DNA from: CAIMWS01 sp964409245
Lineage (GTDB): Bacteria; Verrucomicrobiota; Verrucomicrobiia; Limisphaerales; UBA1319
Length of the DNA: 64,000 nt
Direction: 5' to 3'
NCBI GenBank assembly: GCA_964409245.1
Contig: CAYPCQ010000001.1
Location: 124,001 to 188,000, forward strand
The notes beneath the pieces were generated by a model. It did not search any database and was not told where the DNA came from. It saw only the letters and a list, made by a program, of their open reading frames with translations. Of the stretch, positions 1 to 7,595 are shown piece by piece; within the stretch, counting starts at the first letter, position 1, and each line of letters starts with the position of its first letter. Made by a program: the position numbers and the translations under genes.

Positions 1-2
1 GC

Positions 3-488
3 GAAGTGCTGCCCGTGAACCTCAAACGGCTGCTCCGCGAAGGGGACATGACCCAGAACATCTACCTGGAGCCGGACGATTTCCTTTACCTGCCCTCCTC
101 GCTCTCCACGGAAATCTACGTGCTGGGCGCGGTCAACCGCCCGGCGCCGCTCGGCTTTTCGGACGACATCAGCCTGGCCTCCGCCATCTCGAAGGCGCTC
201 GGCGTCCAGCCCGGCGCCTACCTCAGCCACGTGGCCATCGTGCGCGGCTCGCTCTCCACGCCGCAGATCGCCATCGTGGATTTCAAGGCCATCATGACCG
301 GCCGCAAGCCCGATGTGCGGCTCGAGCCGCGCGACATTGTTTACGTGCCCACCTCCCCTTACCAAACCCTCGACCGCTACGCCAAGATGATCACCGACTC
401 TTTTGTGCGGGTCATCGCCGCCAACGAAGCCGGCCACGCCGCGGCCCAAAGCTATGAGGGCATCACCCTCACCAATCCCATCCAATAA
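3..488 (+). CDS. Polysaccharide export protein, C-terminal part (SLBB/Wza-like)
   Basis: This is the 3' end of a gene that begins before the window; the frame is open from base 3. About 161 residues are visible. They contain two soluble-ligand-binding beta-grasp (SLBB)-like units: one around 'LEPDDFLYLPSS...IYVLGAVNRPAPLGF', and a closing 'LEPRDIVYVPTSPYQ', the usual end of an outer-membrane polysaccharide export repeat. Family knowledge: Wza/GfcE-type proteins form the outer-membrane channel for capsule or exopolysaccharide. The downstream sugar transferase starts 22 bases after the stop, which fits one exopolysaccharide operon. The N-terminus and any signal peptide or lipobox lie outside the window, so localisation is inferred. 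Confidence 0.8.
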   Translation, partial: EVLPVNLKRLLREGDMTQNIYLEPDDFLYLPSSLSTEIYVLGAVNRPAPLGFSDDISLASAISKALGVQPGAYLSHVAIVRGSLSTPQIAIVDFKAIMTGRKPDVRLEPRDIVYVPTSPYQTLDRYAKMITDSFVRVIAANEAGHAAAQSYEGITLTNPIQ

Positions 489-510
489 CCATGAACCCTG
501 GCGCACCGCT

Positions 511-1338
511 ATGCCATCTAAAAATCAACCACCCCGCGGGGAAAACCCCACCCCTTCCGAAGCCCGCCCCCCGGCGGCCGCCCCCGAAAAACGGGCCGCC
601 ACGCACGCGCTGATCATGGAGCGCCTGGAGGCCGCGCAGACCCCCTGGGGCCGCGCGCGCCTGAACGCCCGCGCCCTGTGGAAGAGCCTCTCCTGGCGGG
701 CGGTCGTCAACGCCGCCTTCTTCTTCAAGCGGACCCTGGACATCCTGGTCAGCGCCACGGCGCTGATCCTGCTCGCGCCGGCCTTCCTGGCCATCGCCCT
801 GCTGGTGAAGCTGGATGGCGGCCCCGTCTTCTTCCGCCAGACCCGCATCGGGCGCTATGGGCGGGAGTTCAAAATGCTCAAGTTCCGCTCCATGGTGGTG
901 GATGCCGAGGCAAAGCTGGCCGCCCTGCTGGCCAAAAACGAAAAGGCCTCCGGCGTCACCTTCAAGATGAAGGATGACCCGCGCATCACCCGCATCGGCG
1001 GCTTCCTGCGCAAAAGCTCCATGGATGAGCTGCCGCAGTTCTGGAATGTGCTGCGCGGGGAGATGTCGCTGGTGGGGCCCCGCCCGCCCGTCCCGCGGGA
1101 GGTGGCGCTCTACACCATGGCGGACCGCCGGCGCCTGGTGGTCAAGCCCGGCATCACCTGCCTCTGGCAGGTGGGCGAGCGCCGCGGAGGGATGTTCGAG
1201 ATCGGCGACCGCAATGCCATCGATTTCCCGGAGCAGGTGGGTTTGGATGTGCGCTACATCGAAAGCCAGAGCTTTTGGGGCGATATCTGGATCCTCCTCA
1301 AAACCATCCCGGCCATTTTGTTCGGCAAGGGGATGTAA
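511..1338 (+). CDS. Polyprenyl-phosphate sugar-1-phosphate transferase
   Basis: A 275-residue bacterial sugar transferase (Pfam Bac_transf type, WbaP/WcaJ C-terminal domain). It would start an exopolysaccharide repeat unit by moving a sugar-1-phosphate onto undecaprenyl phosphate at the inner membrane. One hydrophobic segment (about residues 70-96) follows a conserved 'FKRTLDI' entry. Then come the family blocks 'GGPVFFRQTRIGRYG', 'FKMLKFRSM', 'RITRIGGFLRKSSMDELPQ', 'MSLVGPRPP' and 'KPGITCLWQV'. The short form (no N-terminal multi-TM domain) is typical of PglC-like enzymes. The frame is open upstream to 403, but that part overlaps the preceding gene; ATG 511 is the first start clear of it. 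Codon 616 is an alternative start. No strong ribosome-binding site is visible. The donor sugar cannot be told from sequence. Confidence 0.9.
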   Translation: MPSKNQPPRGENPTPSEARPPAAAPEKRAATHALIMERLEAAQTPWGRARLNARALWKSLSWRAVVNAAFFFKRTLDILVSATALILLAPAFLAIALLVKLDGGPVFFRQTRIGRYGREFKMLKFRSMVVDAEAKLAALLAKNEKASGVTFKMKDDPRITRIGGFLRKSSMDELPQFWNVLRGEMSLVGPRPPVPREVALYTMADRRRLVVKPGITCLWQVGERRGGMFEIGDRNAIDFPEQVGLDVRYIESQSFWGDIWILLKTIPAILFGKGM

Positions 1339-1383
1339 GGAGCCGTCAGGAAATAACCTGGTTCTTCTGGTGGCTGGCGGCGG

Positions 1384-1402
1384 CGCGGGGGATCTCCCCG
1401 CG
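1384..1402. terminator. GC hairpin between convergent genes
   Basis: Seven bases (CGCGGGG) pair perfectly with CCCCGCG across a 5-base loop. The hairpin lies in the 71-bp gap between the stop of the sugar transferase (+) and the stop of the glycosyltransferase (-). No T-run follows on either strand, so it would be an imperfect, possibly bidirectional terminator. Function is inferred from position only. Confidence 0.3.
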
Positions 1403-1409
1403 GCGCCCG

Positions 1410-2606
1410 TCAGGCCGCCGCCCGGCGCTCCGCGATGACCCGCTGGAACATCGCCTCCAGGTCGCGGATATATTGGTCGAAATCATACCGCTCGCTCACC
1501 AGCCGGAGGCCGTTTTCCCCCAGCTTTCTCGCCCGGGCTTTGTCGGTCAGGCATTGCTTGAGCCGGGCGGCGAACTGCGGGCGGTCCATCCAGGGCACCA
1601 GGAAGCCGTTGTGGCCGTCGAGCAGCCAGTCCTTGATCCCGCCCGCGTCGAACGCCACCACCGGCAGGGCGTAGCGCATCACCTCCAGCCCGATCGTGGC
1701 GATCGGCTCCGGCCAGACCGAGCTGATGGCCACCACGCTGCATTCGCGGTAGAAGCTTTTCAGCACCTCCTGGGGCACAAAGCCTTGGAATTTCACCCGC
1801 TCCGCCAGGCCGAGCCGCAGGCTCAGCTGCCGGCAATGCGCCAGGTGGTTGCCATCCCCCAGGATCACGCACTCGAACGGGATATCCAGCAGGGCCAGGG
1901 CCTCCAGCAGCACGTCCACGCCCTTGCCCCGGATGATCTGCCCGGCATAGAGGATCAGGTTGCGGTCGCTGAAATTGCTCCGGAGCGCGGGGTCCCCCAT
2001 GCGGGGGACGGGCGCGTGGATCTCGATGCGGGAGGCCTCGAAGCCGTTGCGCAGCAGCTCCTCCTTCATGTATCCGGTCACCACCACCATCCGGTCGAAC
2101 CGGCGGTTCAGGGCGATCTCGCGCCGTTTTTGCGAGTAGCTCATCCACCGGAGGGGGAAGCCGCCCGCCCGGTTCCTCACCAGGGACGCCAGGCAGGGAA
2201 AAATGCAGTATGGGGTGGCCGGCCGGGTGCAGATCCGCCGGGTGAAATAGTTGTATTTATAGCTCCGCAGGCAATAGATGTCGTGGTCGTGCACCATCCG
2301 CACCAGCGGCCGGCCGCCCTCGGCCAGCGCCTGGATCACCGTGAGCTCGGCCATTTTGTGCACATATACGGCATCGGGCTGGAATTCCGCCAGCGCCTGG
2401 CGCACCCGGGCCGCATTATCCCCCGCGCCGAGGGGGTAGCGGCTCGCGAACACCGCCTCCCAGGCCGGCTCGTTCTTGCCCGTGCCCGGCCCGTGCAGGA
2501 TGCCCATGGCGTGGCCGCGCCGCCCCAGCTCGGTGGCGGTGATATGCGCGTTGGCCTCCGCCCCGGCCAGGGCGCCAAACCGTTCGTGGACGTATAATAT
2601 TTTCAT
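1410..2606 (-). CDS. Glycosyltransferase family 4
   Basis: A 398-residue GT-B fold glycosyltransferase. The N-terminal Rossmann half opens with 'MKILYVHERFGALAGAEAN', the glycine-rich acceptor loop of GT4 enzymes. The C-terminal donor half has 'LILYAGQIIRGKGVDVLLEAL' (family 'GR...KG...li.A' block) and 'PEPIATIGLEVMRYALPVVAFDAGGIKDWL', which contains the conserved E-x7-E nucleotide-sugar motif region. The start at 2606 gives the canonical N-terminus; the open frame runs 26 codons further but that part is Pro/Arg-rich and unlike the family. It is the last gene of a possible same-strand run from the H-NOX gene (11155), 64 bp after the small membrane protein. Together with the convergent sugar transferase it suggests exopolysaccharide assembly; substrate unknown. 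Confidence 0.88.
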   Translation of the reverse strand: MKILYVHERFGALAGAEANAHITATELGRRGHAMGILHGPGTGKNEPAWEAVFASRYPLGAGDNAARVRQALAEFQPDAVYVHKMAELTVIQALAEGGRPLVRMVHDHDIYCLRSYKYNYFTRRICTRPATPYCIFPCLASLVRNRAGGFPLRWMSYSQKRREIALNRRFDRMVVVTGYMKEELLRNGFEASRIEIHAPVPRMGDPALRSNFSDRNLILYAGQIIRGKGVDVLLEALALLDIPFECVILGDGNHLAHCRQLSLRLGLAERVKFQGFVPQEVLKSFYRECSVVAISSVWPEPIATIGLEVMRYALPVVAFDAGGIKDWLLDGHNGFLVPWMDRPQFAARLKQCLTDKARARKLGENGLRLVSERYDFDQYIRDLEAMFQRVIAERRAAA

Positions 2607-2670
2607 ATGCCGCTTTCTTCCCGGCCCCGGGGGCGGCCTCCCGAGGACGCCGCGCTCCCGCCTGGCCGGT

Positions 2671-3036
2671 TCATAAATCATCAAGAATGTCCCAGACGAC
2701 GGAAAACACCAGCGCCGCCGCCATCAAGGAGAGCACCCCGAACTCCGCGATCAGCACCCGCTTCGACCGCGGCTGGCAGCCCATCAGCAGGAGGCCGTAA
2801 ACCAGCACCACCGCCAGGTCGATCATCAGGAGCGGATAAAAGCTCACCAGCACCAGATCCCGCAGCCAGATCGGGTAGCCACCTTCATTGCGCCAGAACA
2901 GTTCCGTCTCCCGCAGCACCGAGAAGATGACCAGCAGCGGCAGCCCCGCCACCAGCCCGAACAAGGCCAGGGCGGCCCGGGCCAGGAACAAACCGGGCCT
3001 ATCCGGCTGGTTGCCAAGCAGGGCATCCGCAAACAT
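2671..3036 (-). CDS. Small membrane protein, unknown function
   Basis: A 121-residue protein with three hydrophobic segments, about residues 18-42, 58-87 and 94-117. No enzyme motif is recognised. The start at 3036 is chosen because the upstream bases on the coding strand contain AAAGGG five to six bases before the ATG, one of the few good Shine-Dalgarno-like sites here. An in-frame ATG 11 codons earlier (3069) is possible. It lies between the CHASE-type hybrid kinase (91 bp upstream) and the glycosyltransferase (64 bp downstream) on the same strand, so it may be a membrane accessory to either. Function is not predictable from sequence. Confidence 0.7.
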   Translation of the reverse strand: MFADALLGNQPDRPGLFLARAALALFGLVAGLPLLVIFSVLRETELFWRNEGGYPIWLRDLVLVSFYPLLMIDLAVVLVYGLLLMGCQPRSKRVLIAEFGVLSLMAAALVFSVVWDILDDL

Positions 3037-3127
3037 ATTATCCCTTTGGTTATAACCGTCTGGTTGCATGGTTTTCAATTTTTGGCAACGAAACGGATGG
3101 CACGGAACAAACCACCCGCTTTTGCGC

Positions 3128-6100
3128 TCACGCCCGGTCCGCCTTTTCGGCCCCGGATTGCCGCCGCGCCGCCAGCCGCCGCTCCAGCTCCGGCCGCCCG
3201 CGCTCCAGTTCCTGTTCCAGGCTGGTGATGACCCCCAGGCTTTCGGCGTCCGCTTCCGCCAGGCTTTCCAGCCGCAGGCCCAGCATCCGCATGCCTTCCA
3301 GCCCGAAGATGCCGCAGCTGCCCGCCAGCGCGTGGGCCGCCCGGGCCATCCCCCCTCCGGCCGGCCCGGCCGCCAGCCGGCGCAGTTCCGCCAGCCGCCC
3401 CGGCGTATCCCGGAGGAAAGCGGCCAGCAGCTCCTCGGCCGCCTCCACCCCCAGCTCCTGCTCCAATTCATCCAGCTTGGCTTTGAGATGGCCCGCCCCG
3501 GCGTCCACTGCGTCCGCTGCGTCCGGGCCGGCGGGGGGGGGGGCGCCGCCCGCCAGGGCGGCCGCCAGCTGGTTGAGCTGCACCGGCTTGCTCAGGTATT
3601 CGTCCATCCCCGCCGCCAGGCATCGGTCCCGGTCCCCGGCCAGCGCGTTGGCGGTCAGCGCGATGATGCGCACCGCCCGCCGGCCGGCGGGCCGCTCCGC
3701 CTCGCGCCGGCGGATCTCGCGGGTGGCCTCGAAACCGTCCAGCTCCGGCATCTGGCAATCCATGAGGATGACGTCGCAGGCCAGCCGCTCCCAGGCCTCC
3801 ACGGCCTCGAGCCCGTTGCCCGCGAAATCCGCCCGGTGGCCCAGCCGTTCCAGCATCAAGGCCGCCAGGCGGCGGTTGATGTCGTGGTCCTCGGCCACCA
3901 GGATGCGCAGGGGGCGCAGCGGGGCGGCGGCCGGGACCGCGGCCGGCGGGGCGGCGTTTTTTGCGGGGGCGGCGGCCGCGATTTCCACCTCCACCTCAAA
4001 CCAGAACAAGGCTCCGGCGCCCACGGCGCCCGCCACGCCGATGCGCCCCCCCATGGTTTCCACAATGCGTCTGGAGATGGCCAGCCCCAGCCCCGTGCCG
4101 CCGGGATGGCGCGCGCCGCTTTGGTGCAGCTGGGTGAAGGATTGGAACAGCCGCTCCTGGTCCTCCGGGCTGATGCCCGGCCCCGTGTCCTGCACCTCAA
4201 AACGCAAGCTGGCCCGCCCGGCTTCCTGCGCCAGGCACTCCACGCGCACCGCCACCCCGCCCCGCTCGGTGAACTTGAGCCCGTTGCCCGCCAGGTTCAC
4301 CAGCACCTGCCGCAGCCGGCCGCCGTCGCAGCGCAGCACCTCCGGCACCGGCGGGGCCACCTCCGCGCGGAGCGCCAGCCCCCGGGCCCCGGCGCGGGGC
4401 TGCAGCAGCTCCACCACGCCGGCGATCAACAGGCGCAGATCCAGCGTCTCCAGCTCCAGCCGCACCTGCCCCGCCTCGAGCTTGGAGAAATCGAGGATGT
4501 CATTGATGATGCGCAGCAGGGCCTCCCCGCTGTCGCCGATGATGCGGGCGAATTCGGACTGCCGGCCATTCAGGGGCGTTTCGCGCAGGAGGTTCGTCAT
4601 GCCGATGATCGCGTTCATCGGCGTGCGGATCTCGTGGCTCATCATGGCGAGGAACTCGCTTTTGGCCCGGCTGGCCGTTTCGGCGGCCTCCTTGGCCTCC
4701 ACCAGGGCCTCCGCCGCCAGCTTCCGCTCCGTGATATCCAGGCAGGAGCCGATATATCCCTCAAACGCTCCCTCCGGCCCGAAGCGCGGGACGCCCGTAT
4801 CCAGGAGCCAGCGGTAGGCGCCGTCCTGCCGGCGCAGCCGGTATTCCATGGTGAACGGCTGGCGGGCTTCGAAAGCCGTAACGTAGGTGTCCAGGCACCG
4901 CTGCACATCCCCGCCGTGGACCCCCTCCGCCCACCCGTTGCCGTATTCCTGCTCGTGGGTGCGCCCGGTGAATTCCAGCCACGGCCGGTTGAAGTAGGTG
5001 CAGAGCTTGTCCAGGCCCGCAATCCAGATCAGCACGGGCGCCGAGTCGGCCATCACCCGGAACCGGCTTTCGCTTTCGCTCAAGCGCTCTTTTTCATCCG
5101 CCAATTCCGCCGTCCTTTGCCGGACCAGCCCCTCCACCCGGATGCGCTCGGTGGCGAGGCGTGAATAATAGGCCCCCAGCAGCAGCGCCAGGAGGCAGCC
5201 CCCGGCCAGCGTCCACCGGTAGCCGCGCGCCAGGTGGCGGGCCGCGAAGGCGGGCGCTGGCGCAAAGGTGAGCCGCCAATCCCGCCCCGCGATTTCCAGG
5301 GAGGCGCTGAACCGGGCGCCCGCCAGCGCCGGGCTGAGGCTTCCCCCGGCGGCGCCGGCCGCCTGCCGGTGGAGCAGGCGCTGGGCCGGCGGCGCGGAGA
5401 GATCCTCGATCCAGCCCTCCAGATCCTCCGCCGGCAGGATGCGGAAGGCATTGCGCACCAGGTCGCCCGCCCGGAACACGCCGGTCAGGAAGCCGGCCAG
5501 CGCCTGGCGCCGCTCCGCCACCGTGGCCGGGCCGGTTGCCCGGGCGTAAACCGGGACAAAAACCAGGAATCCGCTCTGGCTGCCGGTCTCCTGCACCAGG
5601 CGGACCGGCCTGGTGGCGATCGCGCGCCCCTCATCGCGCGCTTTTTCCAGGGCCTCCCGGCGGCTGGCATCGGACCCGAGGTCGAAACCGGCCGCGGCTT
5701 CATTGCCCTGGGCCGGCTCCATCCAGCAAACGGGGAAATACTCCTCCCGGGCGGCGGCCGGCGCCGCCTGCTGGCGGGCATCGCGCTCCTGGATCCCGAA
5801 CCCCGGCTGGCCATCGGCCCGGGTGCGGGCTTCAAAAGCGGCCCGTTCGCCGGCGCGCACCCGGGGGATCCAGGAGATGCCCTGGAGCGGGGCGCGCTCG
5901 GCCATCGGCCGGGCCAGCCGGGTGAACTCCGCCCGGTTCCGGAAAGTGCCAGGAATCAGATAGCGCGCCATGTCCTCCAGGTCTTCCAGCACCCGGGCCA
6001 CGGCATGCGAGATGGCCTCCACCCGCGCGGAAGCATGCTCCCGGAGCGCATTGCGGAAGGCCTCGTGGGCATCCCGCCGCATTTCCAGGGCCACCGCCGC

Positions 6101-7534
6101 CGACAGCGTGGCCACCGCCAGCGCCACCGCCGCCGCCGGCCCCCACCGCAATAATGGATTCACCCCCCAGGCCGGGTCCGCCTGGTTTTGGTCCAGGATT
6201 TGCCGCAGGCGGCGATGGCTGTAAAAGCTCAGCAGGACGGCCACGCAGAACATCGCCACCAGGCCGAGGGCCTTGAACCGCTCCTGCGCCACCGCTTCCG
6301 CAAAGGGGCCGGCCTCCTCGTCCACCCCCAGCGCCGCCAGCACCTGGCCGCTATGCCGGTCCCGGATCGGGAAGAATCCCGAGACCCAGCTCCCCCAGCG
6401 GTCGCCCACCGGCCCCTCGGCCAGCCCGCCGCCCCCCCCCGCCTGGCAGACGCCGATGAAGCCCGGAGTGGCCTCCTCGTAAACCTGGCCCGGGGGCGAT
6501 TCATCCTTCGCGCCGGGGGGTTCGGAATCGGCCAGCAGCACCACCCGTCCGTTGTGCATCCGCGCCAGATAGACGAACCGGACATTGGGCAGGAATTTCT
6601 GCATCGCCTGCAGCTGGTCCTTCAGCCGGCGGTAATGCGGATTTTCCAGGTCCGCCGGGGAGCCGGCGAGGCCGGCGACATGATCCGGGTCCACGGCCGC
6701 GGCGCTGCGCCGGGCAAGTTCCACCAGGCGGGCGTATTGCCGGGCCCGCTCGCGGCCGCCCATCCACTCCGCGGCCAGGGCGCTGCCGGCGATCACCGCC
6801 GCCAGGAGCACGCCCTGGACGAGATTGAAGGGGAGCCGCCCCGGGCCCGGCCCGGCGGTGGCGGGATCGGTGGCGCGGTGGTGCCGCCACAGGGTGAAGG
6901 CCAGGACCACCGCCAGGGATCCGCACAGCACCGGCACGGGAAACCCAAGGCAGCGGAGGAAAACCTCCCGGTTGAGCCAGGTGGCGGGGAAAAACGCCGG
7001 CGGCGGCGCACTGAAAGCCTCCCCCAGGGCATAGCACGCCAGGGCCGGCCCCGCCACCCGGAGCCTCCAGTCGGGCGGGTCAGTCCGGCGCCCGGCCCGC
7101 CCGATGGCCAGGCCGCCCAGCAGGCCGCCGGGCAATCCCACCAGGAAACCGGCGGCAGCCTGCAGCCCAGCCAGCCCAGCCGCCCCGCCCAGGGCCACCA
7201 GCGGCAGCAGGAGCAGGTAAATCCACCGGCCCGGGGTCCGGCCGCCGGTGGCCAGGAACCCCTCCCGGCCAAATTCCGCCAGGAAGATGAAGGATACGAT
7301 CTTCAAGGCCAGGTTCAGCGCCGCCACCAGGGTGCTGTCGCTCCAGACAGAAGCCGCTAGCACGATCCACTCGTGGGCACCGTGCGCCAGGCCGAACAGG
7401 GAGAGCCACCGCCAGGGCAGTGGGGCCGCCAGCGGCGCCCGCCGCCCGGCACAGGCGATCCCCAGCAGCAGGAAGGCCAGGCCGTAGCAGAAGAGGACTA
7501 CATCCACTCGGGCCGTTAAAGCGTTCGGGGTCAT
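3128..7534 (-). CDS. Hybrid histidine kinase with 7TM-like, Cache-like, CHASE and PAS sensors, REC and HPt
   Basis: A 1468-residue membrane sensor kinase. Order: multi-helix membrane region (about 8-260); extracytoplasmic Cache-like segment (about 260-415); two TM helices (about 420-440 and 460-482); a CHASE-type domain (about 495-765) with 'QGISWIPRVRAGERAAFE'; TM helix (about 770-790); PAS (about 820-935); HisKA with phospho-acceptor H967 in 'MSHEIRTPMN'; HATPase with 'DTGPGISPEDQ' and 'GGTGLGLAIS'; receiver with phospho-acceptor D1259 in 'LMDCQMPELDGF'; and HPt with H1401 in 'AAHALAGSCGIFG'. All phosphorelay residues are intact, so His-Asp-His relay to a separate output regulator is expected; none is encoded here. 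Its kinase-to-HPt half closely resembles the next gene upstream, suggesting duplication. It carries an 11-base homopolymer between REC and HPt and a 9-base one in the Cache-like region. CHASE ligands are often cytokinin-like molecules or peptides, but the ligand here is unknown. Confidence 0.9.
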   Translation of the reverse strand: MTPNALTARVDVVLFCYGLAFLLLGIACAGRRAPLAAPLPWRWLSLFGLAHGAHEWIVLAASVWSDSTLVAALNLALKIVSFIFLAEFGREGFLATGGRTPGRWIYLLLLPLVALGGAAGLAGLQAAAGFLVGLPGGLLGGLAIGRAGRRTDPPDWRLRVAGPALACYALGEAFSAPPPAFFPATWLNREVFLRCLGFPVPVLCGSLAVVLAFTLWRHHRATDPATAGPGPGRLPFNLVQGVLLAAVIAGSALAAEWMGGRERARQYARLVELARRSAAAVDPDHVAGLAGSPADLENPHYRRLKDQLQAMQKFLPNVRFVYLARMHNGRVVLLADSEPPGAKDESPPGQVYEEATPGFIGVCQAGGGGGLAEGPVGDRWGSWVSGFFPIRDRHSGQVLAALGVDEEAGPFAEAVAQERFKALGLVAMFCVAVLLSFYSHRRLRQILDQNQADPAWGVNPLLRWGPAAAVALAVATLSAAVALEMRRDAHEAFRNALREHASARVEAISHAVARVLEDLEDMARYLIPGTFRNRAEFTRLARPMAERAPLQGISWIPRVRAGERAAFEARTRADGQPGFGIQERDARQQAAPAAAREEYFPVCWMEPAQGNEAAAGFDLGSDASRREALEKARDEGRAIATRPVRLVQETGSQSGFLVFVPVYARATGPATVAERRQALAGFLTGVFRAGDLVRNAFRILPAEDLEGWIEDLSAPPAQRLLHRQAAGAAGGSLSPALAGARFSASLEIAGRDWRLTFAPAPAFAARHLARGYRWTLAGGCLLALLLGAYYSRLATERIRVEGLVRQRTAELADEKERLSESESRFRVMADSAPVLIWIAGLDKLCTYFNRPWLEFTGRTHEQEYGNGWAEGVHGGDVQRCLDTYVTAFEARQPFTMEYRLRRQDGAYRWLLDTGVPRFGPEGAFEGYIGSCLDITERKLAAEALVEAKEAAETASRAKSEFLAMMSHEIRTPMNAIIGMTNLLRETPLNGRQSEFARIIGDSGEALLRIINDILDFSKLEAGQVRLELETLDLRLLIAGVVELLQPRAGARGLALRAEVAPPVPEVLRCDGGRLRQVLVNLAGNGLKFTERGGVAVRVECLAQEAGRASLRFEVQDTGPGISPEDQERLFQSFTQLHQSGARHPGGTGLGLAISRRIVETMGGRIGVAGAVGAGALFWFEVEVEIAAAAPAKNAAPPAAVPAAAPLRPLRILVAEDHDINRRLAALMLERLGHRADFAGNGLEAVEAWERLACDVILMDCQMPELDGFEATREIRRREAERPAGRRAVRIIALTANALAGDRDRCLAAGMDEYLSKPVQLNQLAAALAGGAPPPAGPDAADAVDAGAGHLKAKLDELEQELGVEAAEELLAAFLRDTPGRLAELRRLAAGPAGGGMARAAHALAGSCGIFGLEGMRMLGLRLESLAEADAESLGVITSLEQELERGRPELERRLAARRQSGAEKADRA

Positions 7535-7595
7535 TCGGCGCGGCCTCCGGATGTTTCGCGGACTGCGCCGCCGGCGGCAAAATCAGCCCGCCGGT

